Source: Molanna angustata
Taxonomy: Eukaryota > Arthropoda > Insecta > Trichoptera > Molannidae
Direction of reading: 5' to 3'
NCBI GenBank assembly: GCA_963576475.1
Contig: OY754982.1
Location: 17,101,217-17,165,216, forward strand
Length of the DNA: 64,000 bases
Positions 12,319-23,700 of the stretch are shown in pieces. The notes beneath the pieces were generated by a model that saw only the letters and a program-made list of their open reading frames with translations, was not told where the DNA came from and searched no databases. The position numbers and the translations under genes were made by a program. The first letter of the stretch is position 1, and the number at the start of each line of letters is the position of its first letter.

Positions 12319-12515
12319 GCATGACAGGGAGATGATAGCATAAAAATGTTTAGAAACTGTTTTGACAATTCCATACTGCATTATCTATACAGTAGCAGTG
12401 TGGCGTATCATGAGAAATCGCATGACAGGGAGATGATAGCATAAAAATGTTTGGAAACTGTTTTGACAATTCCATACTGCATTATCTATACAGTAGCAGT
12501 GTGGCGTATTATTAG
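10870..12515. repeat. 101-bp satellite array interrupted by a LINE
   Basis: The marker 'gtggcgtat' starts at 10931, 11032, 11133, 11234 and 11335, and after the interruption at 12400 and 12501, an exact 101-bp period. Units are nearly identical. The first unit, near 10870, is degenerate. Each unit carries a short inverted repeat (TACTG...CAGTA). Open frames running through the array on the minus strand are by-products, because 101 is not a multiple of three. The array is broken after 'tgagaaa' at 11352 and resumes with 'tcgcatgac' at about 12317. Confidence 0.9.
11353..12316 (+). mobile_element. 5'-truncated LINE inserted in the satellite
   Basis: Coding from the junction to 12213. It starts just upstream of the RT catalytic motif ('LLYADDLKLYISIKS') and continues through the thumb ('ELKDLGVIFDAKLTFAQHI', 'NCMVRTKLEYGSAVWAPYQR') to a C-terminus ending 'WNIRRFKSYLKQR'. 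A short 3' UTR follows, then a poly-A run of nearly 50 nt with a single G (about 12269-12316). The frame is intact from truncation point to stop, suggesting a fairly recent insertion. Jockey-like RT is the best family guess. An apparent start codon further left lies in satellite DNA and is not part of the gene. Confidence 0.85.
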
Positions 12516-12519
12516 TGAT

Positions 12520-13140
12520 GAGCAAAAGTCTTACATAGAACGTAGTTACATCCAAGAATACATTTGAAATTAAGAAAACTAAAATATATATATATAGCAT
12601 ATCATATTTTTATAAGTGTGGAAAAAAGTGACTGCAAGTGATTAGCGTGTCCATATGGAAACACGCACTTTAGGTTGAAAAAATGAATCATACAAAAAAT
12701 ATCCGTGCAATATATTTTATCATTTTATGTAAACATTGTATCCTTTTTTCATAAACTTACATTTAAAAAAGTTGTGTAATAAAAATAATTTTAAAATTAA
12801 TGTACTTTCCTGATTCACGGTTCATTTTTGGCGCAATTTACGAAAAGCAATATTTGCGAAATTATTTAATAATAATATAAATAAAATAATAAACTGAAGG
12901 TCACTAACCTATATTGGAAAATGATTCTTGTGACAACATTAATTGATTGTTTATAGCTAATAAAAGTATACACAATTCGTAAAATCACTGTTTAAGCAAA
13001 AAACTAGTTTCACTAGTTTAGGTTAAGATAGTCTGTGATTTAATATTGATTTTACGCGGGATAACCCTTATTATGAAAATAAAACCGACTACTGATAATA
13101 ACTCATTTAAAAAACTTCCACTCTGTACATTTGATTAATA
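12520..13140. other. AT-rich, no gene seen
   Basis: No recognisable coding or structural feature. Confidence 0.5.
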
Positions 13141-13141
13141 C

Positions 13142-13735
13142 TTCTTCTTCTTCTTGTTTCAAATCAGGTCTCCCCGACATTGACGACCACCATAGAGAAA
13201 GCCTCCATGTTCTGTGCAAAACAGCTTCTCCGCAGTTCTTATACCGGTGCATTTGCGGATGTTTCGCAACCAGGATAGTTGCCTTCTTCCGACCCCTCTA
13301 AGACCCTCAATCTTCCCCTTCATGACAAGCTGAATGATGGCATACTTTTCACCTCTCAGAATATGGCTGAAGTACCTACAACACTTTACGGAGCTTAACA
13401 TTGGTGAATAATTCTCTGTTGGTGTTGGCTCTACGTAGTACTTCAGTGTTACTGACCATGTCAGTCCACGATATTCTAAGCATTCTGCGGTGGATCCACA
13501 TTTCTGCGGTTTATAATATTAACTTTGAGAGTCCACGCCTCCACCCCATAAAGTAGAACTGACCACACATAACACTCGACCATTCTTTGTCTCAGCTTTA
13601 AGTTGATATTGTCATCGAGGAGAAGATTTTTCATTTTGTAAAATGCCGATCGGGCCGCTTCTATTCTGCATTTTACTTCAGTGTCAGGGTCTAGATTCTC
13701 AGTAATTACACTACCCAAGTAATTGTTTTACCCTT
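13142..13735 (-). pseudogene. LINE reverse transcriptase C-terminal fragment
   Basis: Two open pieces in different frames: 13476-13718 ('GSVITENLDPDTEVKCRIEA', 'VWSVLLYGVEAWTLK') and 13159-13401 ('FSHILRGEKYAIIQLVMKGK', 'GVGRRQLSWLRNIRKCTGI'). Together they form the C-terminal third of an RT of the kind very common in insect genomes. The 3' end carries an (AAG)n-type tail, seen as 'cttcttcttcttcttg' at 13142 on the + strand. It is 5'-truncated and frameshifted near 13450. Confidence 0.78.
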
Positions 13736-13812
13736 TCGATACTAACACCCTTAAGTTGAAGATTTAAGTCCATAATGCTCTCCGATAGAATTTATTTTAT
13801 TAAGTAGTTGTT

Positions 13813-14632
13813 ACATCATTATAGACAAGATAATCGAAGATGTTAAAGCATTAGGAATAAGTTACAAAATGGGAAACAAAAATATAGATATAATATGTTA
13901 TGCAGATGATGCCGTCTTAATTGCAAATTCCGAGGATGATCTTCAGAAACTACTGTATAAATTCCACTTATCTTCCCAAAGACTAAATATGCAAATCTCA
14001 ATAGAGAAAACAAAAAGCATGGTAACCTCAAGATATCCAGTACGTTGCAAACTTGCTATAGACAATAAAACTATAGAACAAGTGATGAGATTTAAGTACT
14101 TGGGCATAGAAATATCCAGCAGCAATGATCTCTATAACGAAGTACATGAACAAGCAACCAAGGCTGCTGTAGTGGCTGGATGCCTGAGAAGTGCTGTGTG
14201 GAGAAATAGGGATATGCTGAGGGAGAGTAAAGTCAGGATCTACAAGACTTGCATAAGACCAATCATGACATACGCCATAGAGACAAGAGCTGACACCACC
14301 CGTACAAAAAGTCTCCTTAGAACCACGGAGATGAAGACTCTACGGCCCATCGCAGGAGTAACCCTCCGTGATCAAATGAGGAGCTCCGAAATAAGGAAAA
14401 TTTGTGATGTTGAGGACGTGGTAAGATGGGGTAGAACAAGAAGACGTTTCTGGAGAGACCACGTGGGGAGAGCAAGCTCAGACCGAGTAGTGAGGATATC
14501 AGCTGATGAACATCCTACAGGTAGCAAACCTCCAGGAAGACCACCCAAACGATGGAGGGATAGCTGGACGTCCTCCTCCCAGGAGCAGGTGCCGAGAACT
14601 ACAGGACATAGTCCTAGCTGACGAAGAAGAAG
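13813..14632 (+). mobile_element. 5'-truncated LINE with 11-bp target duplication
   Basis: AAGTAGTTGTT is found at 13802-13812 and identically at 14633-14643, flanking the element. The coding part reads from the left junction ('IIDKIIEDVKALGI') through the RT motif 'ICYADDAVLIA' to a stop at 14621. It includes 'RFKYLGIEISSSNDLYNEV' and a C-terminus with 'GRPPKRWRDSWTSSSQE'. The 3' end is a (GAA)n tail, not poly-A. Truncation falls between the 'QG' and 'YADD' RT motifs. The 14372-14776 minus-strand frame is only the antisense of this element. Confidence 0.88.
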
Positions 14633-14643
14633 AAGTAGTTGTT

Positions 14644-15219
14644 GAAGGTCTTGTATACTGTCTGCAAGTAATACTAAAATGATATAAAAACACATACTTG
14701 TGGCAATCCTTCCGATACAGGAATAAATAATGAGCGTTGCTTCAGGTGTTGGTTGCATGGATAAAAGCCCATGCATCTAGTCTAGTTGCAGCGGTATTTT
14801 TTAGTGAACCATCTTATTAGACGCAGTTAACAAGCTGCAGTTGTTAACAAGTTGCGCTAAAAAACAACGAAGCGATGTGATCTATTAGCGTTCCGTGCAG
14901 CCACTAAATAATATACACCACCATAGTTCATGTGTTGCTGTGTGACTCCATTATATTCTTATGTGTCCGATTTTCGTCATTCGTTTCACAGTCGGGTCCC
15001 TGCAATCCGACGTTATAAAATTTACTATCGAGGATAGATTTATCACCGAAACCATTTTATAACATCATGCTGAAAACCAGCTACTGGGGGTTTGTCCTCC
15101 TGCAACATAACTGAGCATAGTCCTTTTGAAACGGAAAAGTTGTTTTTTATTTTTGTCAAAGAATTTTCCCTTGTTATTTGTTATTTTTCTGAAAACTTTT
15201 GTCTGAATGTTTTATTATT
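14644..15219. other. Intergenic, no gene seen
   Basis: No feature was recognised between the LINE and the left terminal repeat of the next transposon. Confidence 0.5.
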
Positions 15220-17542
15220 GGCTCATTCCATATGAAATCAACACAGGGTATAAACCTGACCACCTCCGAATTTGATGAAATTTGGTACAAAAGTTGTCCT
15301 AATAGAGATTAAGAAAAATACCAATTTTTTTTTCAAATACCTCAAACGGTTTCAAAATTAGGGCTACGTAAAATATCCCAAAATCAGCAGAAAAAACGTA
15401 ACCGACATATTTTGAAATCACTATAGCTCCTAATTGAGCTAGAGAGGTGGGAGTGGTGTCATTTTACTCAGTTTTAAATGCTCTTTCTTTTGATGTGCAA
15501 CACAACATACTTTGGGATAAAAAGTTTTTTTTTTAAACTCAATTCAAAATTTTGATTTTGATTTTTTCAAAAAGTGCATTTTTGAATATTTTTTAAAAAT
15601 TAGTATAAACAGTTCATACTTTTGGTAAGTGATTCTCGAAATTTCAAAATGGGAGGATAATGGGTTCATAGTTAAATAAAAATTTTAAAAAGGGTGTTTT
15701 AATTTTTTGTATAAGTGGTATTACCATAATTAATTATGTACTTAGGAGGGTTATCTCTAAGACATGAATTTAGTTATTTACAAAATAATATTTTTTTAGT
15801 TAAGTTATAAATAGTTTTTATAACTTATTTTAAAATGCATTTTATTTGAAAATGTAAGGAGACTCTCATAAATAACATTCAGCTAGATTATTCTTCGAGT
15901 AGATTATTATTCTTCATGTACAGATGTAACTAATACTTAGTAGTGGGCTGTTGATTGTTTCATATCCTGACAAGAGCCTCCGTAAAAAAAGAGACATGCT
16001 CACTCTCAGTTCTCTCTTCTGTCAGTGTTATTGTTTAGTCTGCATCTTCATTGGTATGAGTGGGATGTCAAATTACATACCTACTCTAGGTGTTTAAAAG
16101 TGAAAATCTTTTGTATTCAAATAAGTTAAAGTTATAAGTTCTATTAATTCCATAAAAGTATTTTATATTTTGTGGACGTGCTTATGAGAATATTATTTTG
16201 TAAGTACTACATGATAAACATTTATTGAAGCTCTTTGAAAAAATTGTCGAATTCATGACAGCAATGTTTCAACCAGTGTCAAAAAAGATTTTTTATTACT
16301 CGGATGGAAGCGCTGCACAGTATAAAATTAAGAAAAATGATATAAACTTATGCTATCATAAGTGTAGAGTGTAGAGGCAGAATGGCATTTTTCCGCTACT
16401 GCCCATGGAAAAGAACCATGTGATGGAGTTGTAGGCTCAGTGAAGAGACTTGCTGCAAGAGCAAGCCTACAACGTCCATATGACAACCAAATTATAACAC
16501 CTATCCAACTTTATGAATGGCAGTTGAAAAATTATCTGGAATTAATTTCACCTTCTACACACAATATGAGTATGCTGAGTCTGAGAAATTTCTGACTAAC
16601 CGTTTCAAGCAAGCACTAACTATTAAGGGGACACAACAATATTATCATGCTTATATAACTGTAAATTCAAGTCTGTCAAAAATATGTTTAAAAATAGTTT
16701 CTGAAGATACAACAGAAGAAATAGTGACCTTTCACAAATACCCTGAATAACTACAAATGACAGAAATTAGTAGATATATAACCGCTGTATATGACCAAAA
16801 GTGGTGGCTGGCATATGTGTTGGAGAAGAATGAAGAAGATGAACTAAAAGTGACATTTTTGCATCCTGCTGGACCTTCATCATCATTTTCATACAAGAAA
16901 ACCAGACATATTGTGGATACCACTGACGGATGTACTTTGCAAAGTTGATCCTGCCACTCCTACAGGAAGTATTTATGTAATAACATCTGAAGAAGCAATA
17001 AAAACTTTGCAAATCATGAATTTGAATAACTTTTGCCTATGATGAAAGTATTAGATATTTAATTTCATGTTCATGATTAATGTAATATAGTAAAGTAATC
17101 TGTAGAAGGTAGGCTGACTTATATGTTTAATAAAAAACATTTTTTTTAAATTATTATTTAACTATGAACCCATTAGCCTCCCATTTTGAAATTTCGAGAA
17201 TCACTTACCAAAAGTATGAAATATTCAAAAATGCACTTTTTGAAAAAATCAAAATCAAAATTTTGAATTGAGTTTCAAAAAAAAACTTTGTATCCCAAAG
17301 TATGTCGTGTTGCACATCAAAAGAAAGAGCATTTAAAACTGAGTAAAATGACACCACTCCCACCTCTCTATCTCAATTAGGAGAAAAGCTATAGTGATTT
17401 CAAAATATGTCGGTTGCGTTTTTTCTGCTGATTTTGGGATATTTTACGTAGCCCTAATTTTGAAACCGTTTGAGGTATTTGAAAAAAAATTAGTCAAGTA
17501 ATTTTTTTGATTTTAGTGTGTTGATTTCATATGGAATGAGCC
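15220..17542 (+). mobile_element. DNA transposon with long terminal inverted repeats, superfamily unassigned
   Basis: GGCTCATTCCATATGAAATC at 15220 recurs inverted at the right end (17542). The inverted repeats extend for roughly 400-475 bp (left to about 15696, right from about 17141). They are interrupted by left-only sequence near 15247-15330 and a small difference near the inner end. The interior encodes a broken transposase-like protein. The flanks (ttttattatt / ttttaataat) match at 8 of 10 positions, so the target duplication is unclear. Confidence 0.8.
16280..17041 (+). pseudogene. Transposase-like protein remnant of the long-TIR element
   Basis: Pieces in different frames join into one logical protein: 'FYYSDGSAAQYK' (about 16290), 'HFSATAHGKEPCDGVVGSVK' and 'AARASLQRPYDNQIITPIQL' (about 16385-16510), then 16517-16750 ('FTFYTQYEYAESEKFLTNRF'). 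The C-terminus at 16757-17041 includes 'ITAVYDQKWWLAYVLEKNEE' and 'VTFLHPAGPSSSFSYKK'. I have a memory of similar 'H-G-K...CDG..G..KR' proteins annotated as uncharacterised in insects and cnidarians. Placement inside long inverted repeats argues that it is a transposase. At least three frame breaks make it inactive. Confidence 0.6.
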
Positions 17543-17814
17543 TTTTAATAATAATGATTCCAAGTAAATGCACTTCGAATTAGTAAGAACAACACAAAAA
17601 GCAAATTAATTAAACATTATATTAAAACTAATGGACACCCAAAATATAACTCAATGAATAATATGAAAAAACAGGGGAAGGGGTATTTTTTTCCATGGAT
17701 ATATTCACCAAAAATGGGTATTTGCAAAATTAATTTCATAAACGTGAAATAATAATCCTATTTGGATCGAAGGATATTAATACCTAACTAAGAACAAGAA
17801 TTTTCAAGAGAATT

Positions 17815-18700
17815 AATTTCTCTTAACACATCGACAAATTATCAAGCCAAGATACGCGAGACTTGTATGCAAGGTATTTTATAAGGAGACTTGTATTTTT
17901 CACGGTTTTTCCAAATTTGAGGTCAAAAAACACCAACTTAGAGGCTTCGCAGAATATATGTTCTATATACATATATGGATTTATTCTGAGTAGAACATTC
18001 AGTGTGTGTGTGTGTGTGTCCGTCCGTCCCTTATAACTGTTGATCCGCTCAATTTACAGAGCCCAAAATATCAGAATATATTGATATGTAGTTATAGGCC
18101 TACAAAACTTTTATACTCAGAATTTTGAATTTTCGTTTCAGTAAGGGGTTATAAAGTTAGGGAAGTTTTACTTTATTTTTCCATATATATCAAAAACCAT
18201 AAAAGCTAGAACCCTGAAAATTGGTATAAATATAGACAAATACAAAATCTCAAATTTGTTTAAAAAAATCCAGAGTTTATCAAACATTTTTTATTAGGAA
18301 AAATATTATTTCATGATAAATTTATGTGTTGAACTGCCTAAATTTCCAAAGTTTTTAAATTATCGAAAAAAGCCGAAGCACCCCAACTAGATAGTTTAAT
18401 TTTCTACAAAAAATATTAACATTGTAGTAGAACCTACATCTCAAACTTTTTTAGTTTTCATGTTCTGGGTAGGAAAAACAGACCGACCTACATACTATCC
18501 TACCCTGACAAATATACCTACATGTTTTATATAGAAAACAAAATAACTCTAAATATTTATTAATTTGTGTTTATAGTTTGGTATGTATTCTTCAATTATG
18601 CATACTATCGCCATCGACAGTTGGATCTCGTGTGTTGAATGCTAAAAATAGTTTATATAATTATAGTACGTTGATTTCTTCATCTTATCAATAGTTCGAC
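17815..18700 (+). repeat. Unnamed dispersed repeat family, copy 1
   Basis: Starts near 'ttctcttaacacatcgacaa' and runs past 'tactatcgccatcgacagtt'. A long match lies inverted at 29080-30095, a partial one at 23225-23700 (+), and the distal end again inverted at 63090-63510. It includes a GT microsatellite (18002-18020) next to 'gtccgtccgtccc'. No protein-coding potential is seen. Confidence 0.7.
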
Positions 18701-19878
18701 TAGTTAAGTAATGATTAAATATTTTTTTTAAACATATACATTTATTTGACGGCGCGGCGTGATGAAAATCCACATCTTTACTATCGTTATTATACCTAAA
18801 TAAATTTGTTGACTATATTAAGAATACCAAATGAAACTATTCGTAGCAATATGATAAGAGGTAATATAACAATTGTAATAATGTTGGGTAGTTACGTACG
18901 ATGTACACACACGGTGTGGGTCAAATCAGTACGTACACAAAAATATATCAACAGGTATTATATAGCAAATAACCTCGAAGTCCCAAAAGGCGCATTAGCT
19001 CGGGGGGTGAATCGGTTGTGATAAGGGAACAAATGTATGTATCTACAAATGTACACCTAGTAGTATTAGGATGTTATTCTATTAACCCAGATCATGCACC
19101 CTTTGGGTGGATATGCCATGCCTTACTTATGCTTATGTTACACAAATATATTTATGGATATTTAATATAACCTAATCTGCGTACATTTTAATTACATAAC
19201 ATAATATTAATGCAAGAATGATATGATATACTCCCGTTAAGTTATTATATAACACCATTTAATTGAAAATATTTATACTCTTACGAATTTTGGTCAATGG
19301 TAACATTTTTATTGATCCAATATTAGACGATCTGCTCGAAAAGCAATGCAGACTTTTCTGTAGGAATAAAATATTCCACACAATTATGATTTTTTGACTA
19401 ATATATTCTAATTAATGTCATAATGAAGCATACATTGCGAGATACTTTGATATAGTACTGGTTCATAAACGAAGAAGTGTGAGAGATAATTGCTTCTTAA
19501 TGTGACAGATCAGAACTGTATCCTTCTTTTCGTATCCCGTTTGAATTAAAACAGGGCATGAATATAAGCAAATTATACATAAAAGTTAACTAATTAGTTC
19601 CAATCAAAATGAGTTATAGGTACCTTGAATCTAAGGAAAAGTAGATTTGTCAAAAGATAAGCTTATTACCTACTTACAATAAGTTATCTAAATGAAGTAA
19701 TACAGTTTCGTAGCTACCGGAAGATAATATTCAGAAAATTTACAATTATTTCATTCAATTTATCCCTTAAAGTGTAAATAGGAAAGTTGCTACACGCAAT
19801 CATAAGACGTATTTGAACTAAGGATAAAATCTGACGTGGCGCTAAGAATCATTATATTCAATCAATATAAATCATGTT
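18701..19878. other. AT-rich, no gene seen
   Basis: Nothing recognised. Small open frames here look random. Confidence 0.5.
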
Positions 19879-19879
19879 T

Positions 19880-20235
19880 CAAATATCTATGGAGACATAA
19901 ATGAAATGGATTTTTTCGGGTCGACAAAACCGTAGTCCGAAGAAACACAATTTGAAACATTCGACTGAAATCAATCGGATAAAAAATCTCAAACGACACC
20001 ACCGGATGCACGTGATGCAAGAGTGCGGTTTGAATATTAAAATAATCGTATTGAGTAGGTACTCGACCGGTGGGACGGGACTAGTGTGGGGTGGCACATA
20101 CAAAAGTTTGTAGTGTTCTATGAATAGACGGACCTGTTCAGCGGCGGCCTCTCCTGTATATTTAGGCGGGTGCATCGGGAGCACGGCACAGCGAATAATG
20201 CGGCCGGCCGGACACGGGGACATCTCTAATTGCCG
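19880..20235 (-). other. GC-rich block with an orphan open frame
   Basis: A 114-codon minus-strand frame (19879-20223) starts in GC-rich sequence ('SPCPAGRIIRCAVLPMHPPK', then 'YTGEAAAEQVRLFIEHYKLL'). It becomes low-complexity-like further on. I do not recognise the protein. No splice junctions or homologous repeat copy were found in the window. It may be a fragment of an exon or a conserved regulatory element. Confidence 0.25.
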
Positions 20236-21028
20236 ACGGAAATAAGCTCAGATGTGTCCTTAAAACTGCGCTAAATTCGTCGACGGAGTATTGATTACAA
20301 TCGGCTCTTTCGTCGGCTGATGACAGATCGAGGATGTCTCATGATTAAATAGTCGGGGAACATACGTTTTTAACTCGTCCTTAAATCAGTCTCGCCACGA
20401 ATTACTGAAGGTGATGTACAACAACGAAGAGAAATAGTCGTTTTCGCAATTTTGTGACAGGGATTGAGGCTGTATGAAATTATACATATAGATGAGTTAT
20501 CGCCGGTAGCAGAGCGGGCATCACAGTGGATTTAGTGGGTGCCTCAAAGACATTCACGGGGCGAAACCAGAAGGGGTGAACTGGCTTATATCGCTGGAAC
20601 CGAGGCTTTCAAATCGGACAAACTATATGAAAAGAAAATATATATGAAAAAAAGGAGAAAAAGATGAACTATAAAAGTAAATGTCTCGGAATGGTTGAGA
20701 CATATCAAAAAGGTGAACAACATACCTAAAAAGGGTGAGAAAAGGGGAAATTAAAAGAAACGGGTTTCGAATTTTAATACAGCGATAAATATGTCTGCAA
20801 GGATAAATCTGTTTTGCGCTTGTTTTTCACTGCTTAACAAGTATATTATATCGCACCCTTATTTTTATAGTGACACTAAACAAAAAAAAATTCACCATCA
20901 GGGATTAAAGTTTTCGATTTTTTTATTTAATTTGAAAAAAATACAAATCGCAATAATGCCAATTGGTGGTAAATACTTGAACTAGAGATCTGGTGTTTCT
21001 GTATTCAATAGATAGCGCTCATATAAAA
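20236..21028. other. Intergenic, no gene seen
   Basis: Moderately AT-rich. No feature can be supported. Confidence 0.45.
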
Positions 21029-21030
21029 TA

Positions 21031-22782
21031 CAGACGGTGGCCAAATTAATACAATCAAATGAATTTATAGCAGTTTTTAGACTTCGAATCATTGAAAATT
21101 ATTATTTTTTTATTTTATTTCGATCTTTCTAGAATATTATGGGAGATTTAATATATTTTTATAAAATAAAATGCATTTACTATGAATATATAATAGTTTA
21201 TTGATAATAAAATACGTTTTATGGTAAAATGATCAATATTTAGTAAATCCTCCCTTAGCTTTAATTACTGCTGATATTCTTCTGGGCATGCTGGAGATAC
21301 ATTTAATTGAGATATTTTTTAATTCTGGTGTGTTGTGCCATGCCTCAATTATGTTTTCTATTAGTTGTCTTTTGTTGGTGATGACACCTTTTTTTACAAT
21401 TGCCCTTTTCAGAGCCTCCCAAACCTTTTAAATTGGATTTAGATCCGGTGAATTTCCTGGCCAATCTAATACCTTTATTTTTTCTCCTTCTAGAAATTTA
21501 GTAACGGTTTTCGCTTTGTGGCAGGGTGCAGAATCATGCATAAATACATATTTTCCATTTGGAAACCATTCGGCCACTTGAGGCTTTAGTCTCCCTTTTA
21601 AAACTTCTATATACTGGTCCTGGCGCATTGTGCCATTCACAATATACAGCCTTCCCATACCCATCCCACTAATCACTGACCAGATCATTATTGACTGAGG
21701 GTGCTTCACTCTTTGGACCACACATTCCTCATTATATTTTTCACCTGGCCTTCTTCTCACATATTGAGTTTTGTCCTGCAGTATTTGGATTGAGGATTCA
21801 TCAGAAAAACAAACCTGAAAGAACACGAGAAGTTTTCACTAGTCAATTTTATTTAATACAGAAAGTTTCATAAAAACTTATTTTACATTCTAATACCTTG
21901 CTCCAATCGTCTTCGTTCCAATTTTGGTGTTTTAGTGCCCATTCTAGTCGCTTTTTACGCATTTCAGGTGTTAATTTTGGCTTTTTCACTGGGCGATAAC
22001 ATTTGAGGTCCATTTCCACCAATCTTCGTCTCAATGTACGATCAGATATATTGACTCCTGTGGTCTTGCAAAATAGATTTTATTACTTTTCGAGGCTTCT
22101 GTCTATTTTCTAGAGCAACATTTCTGATTTTTCTTTCTGTTCACGGAGTAGTAATGCGCTTTCGTCCACATTTTCCTATTCGAGATGGTTCAAGGGGTAC
22201 ATTTCCTTTCATTTGCCCACTTATTTTGTGCACAGAATATTGAGAAACATTGGTAAGTGTGGCAATTTCTCGTTGACTGTATTCACAGTGACCAAGAAGG
22301 GTTGCAATTTTAGATTTTTTTCTTGGAGTGAGGTCACAAGATCTTCCCATTTCTAAAATAAACCAAAAAATTCTGAAATTCAGCATACATTTAGAAAATA
22401 ATTTATCAAAATCGTAATAATTTGATAAGTAGTATAATTGTGATAAATATTTAGTAATAAATATTAGGTTTACCTGTTATTTAAAAAAAAATGTAAGAAA
22501 CACTCAAACACTGTCTCAAATAAACACAAAATCAATGGGCAAAATATTCCATTAACACCCGCACACTCTGTGAAGACCAATACTAAACTGACATTATCGT
22601 ATCTTGTATGTGACAAACTTCATGTTGATGCTTAAAAAGTGTTGCAAGTACGATAACAATAATGAAGGGAGTTGCCACAATTAAAAATATACTGATGTGA
22701 TTCGATTTTGCTGGATAACAGCTAAAAATACAATTATTTTTGCATTTTTTTCCTTTGATTGTATTAATTTGGCCACCGTCTG
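21031..22782 (-). mobile_element. Tc1-like DNA transposon (1752 bp)
   Basis: Terminal inverted repeats of about 29 bp begin CAGACGGTGGCCAAATTAAT at 21031 and in reverse complement at 22782. Both ends are flanked by TA (21029-21030 and 22783-22784), the diagnostic Tc1/mariner target duplication. The interior carries a minus-strand transposase pseudogene occupying most of the element. Confidence 0.9.
21233..22350 (-). pseudogene. Tc1-family transposase pseudogene, with a likely 82-bp intron
   Basis: It starts 'MGRSCDLTPRKKSK' (22350) with the N-terminal helix-turn-helix DNA-binding region. It then shows 'LRRRLVEMDLKCYRPVKK', 'NWNEDDWSKV', and the catalytic 'VCFSDES' and 'FMHDSAPCHKA' aspartates, ending 'SAVIKAKGGFTKY' (stop at 21233-21235). 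Breaks: an in-frame TGA near 22139, a frameshift near 22065, and a TAA in 'DLNPI*KVWE' exactly where the third catalytic acid (E) should be. A GT..AG stretch at 21815-21896 interrupts the frame between 'DDWSK' and 'VCFSDES' and reads as an intron or intron-like insertion. Confidence 0.88.
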
Positions 22783-22784
22783 TA

Positions 22785-23224
22785 CATAGCTGGTTATAAA
22801 AATTTAATATATACAATTTTGTTTGGTGTCACTATGACAATAAAGGTGTGATATGCTTCTCAAGAAATTAACAGAACAAGATGTTAAAAATCGTCACAAA
22901 CACAGAATGAAGTTAACGAAAAAACTCACGATTTCACGTAAGTACGTGTCTATTCAACAAGTTTGGTTAGATTTTTATTTGGAGTGAAATTTGAAATACA
23001 GTTATCCTCTCTTTCTAATCCGAATGGGAAAAAGATGTGGCAGTATGTATTGTTTTTTTCAACGTTAAGTGCGCACATTTATGATTTAGTTAACAGTCCG
23101 TCTGTATCAAAACAAATTGAGCTTCTGTAAGCTAATTATCTCGGCAGACAAGGTCGCCGTCCTATGAAGGTCGTCGGATGGTCATTAACGAAAGGTACGT
23201 AGACGAAAATAATATGTATATATG
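22785..23224. other. AT-rich, no gene seen
   Basis: No coding or structural signal was found. Confidence 0.45.
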
Positions 23225-23700
23225 TATGTATATAACAACTAAACGGGATCAATCGTCTGCTTTATGAGATCAAAATTTCAGAATATATAGAAAATTATAG
23301 GTCCACAAAAACTTTTATACTCAGAGTTTAGAAGTTTTGTTTCAGTCAGGGGTAATAAACTATTTAATTTACAGATCCCAAAATTTCAGAATATATTTAT
23401 AAACAGTTTTAGGCGTAAAAAACTTTTATACCCGGGCAGAATTTTGAATTTTTGTATCAGTCAGGGGATATCAACTTTTGAAATTTTACTTTATTTTTCC
23501 ATATATCTCAAAAACCAAATAAACGCTGAAAATTAGTAGAAATATAGACAAATACAAAACCTCAAACTAATTTTTAAAATAAGGTCCAGAGTTTCTCAAA
23601 CATGTGTTATTAAAAAAACATTTTTTTAAGATAAATTTATGTGTTTAACTGCCTATATTTCCAAAATTCTTAAAAACATCGAAAAAACCCGAAACACCCC
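23225..23700 (+). repeat. Unnamed dispersed repeat family, copy 2 (partial)
   Basis: Matches the central part of 17815-18700 ('aaaatttcagaatatat', 'aaaacttttatactcaga', 'aaattttactttatttttcc', 'aacaccccaactaa'). Part of it is internally repeated, since the 'aaaatttcagaatatat' segment occurs twice (23273 and 23383). Confidence 0.6.

Noticed and set aside
19040..19140. Possible tRNA or SINE head
   Set aside because: No A/B box pair with correct spacing could be found.
22583..22816. 77-codon minus-strand frame
   Set aside because: It crosses the Tc1 right terminal repeat into the flank and has no domain.
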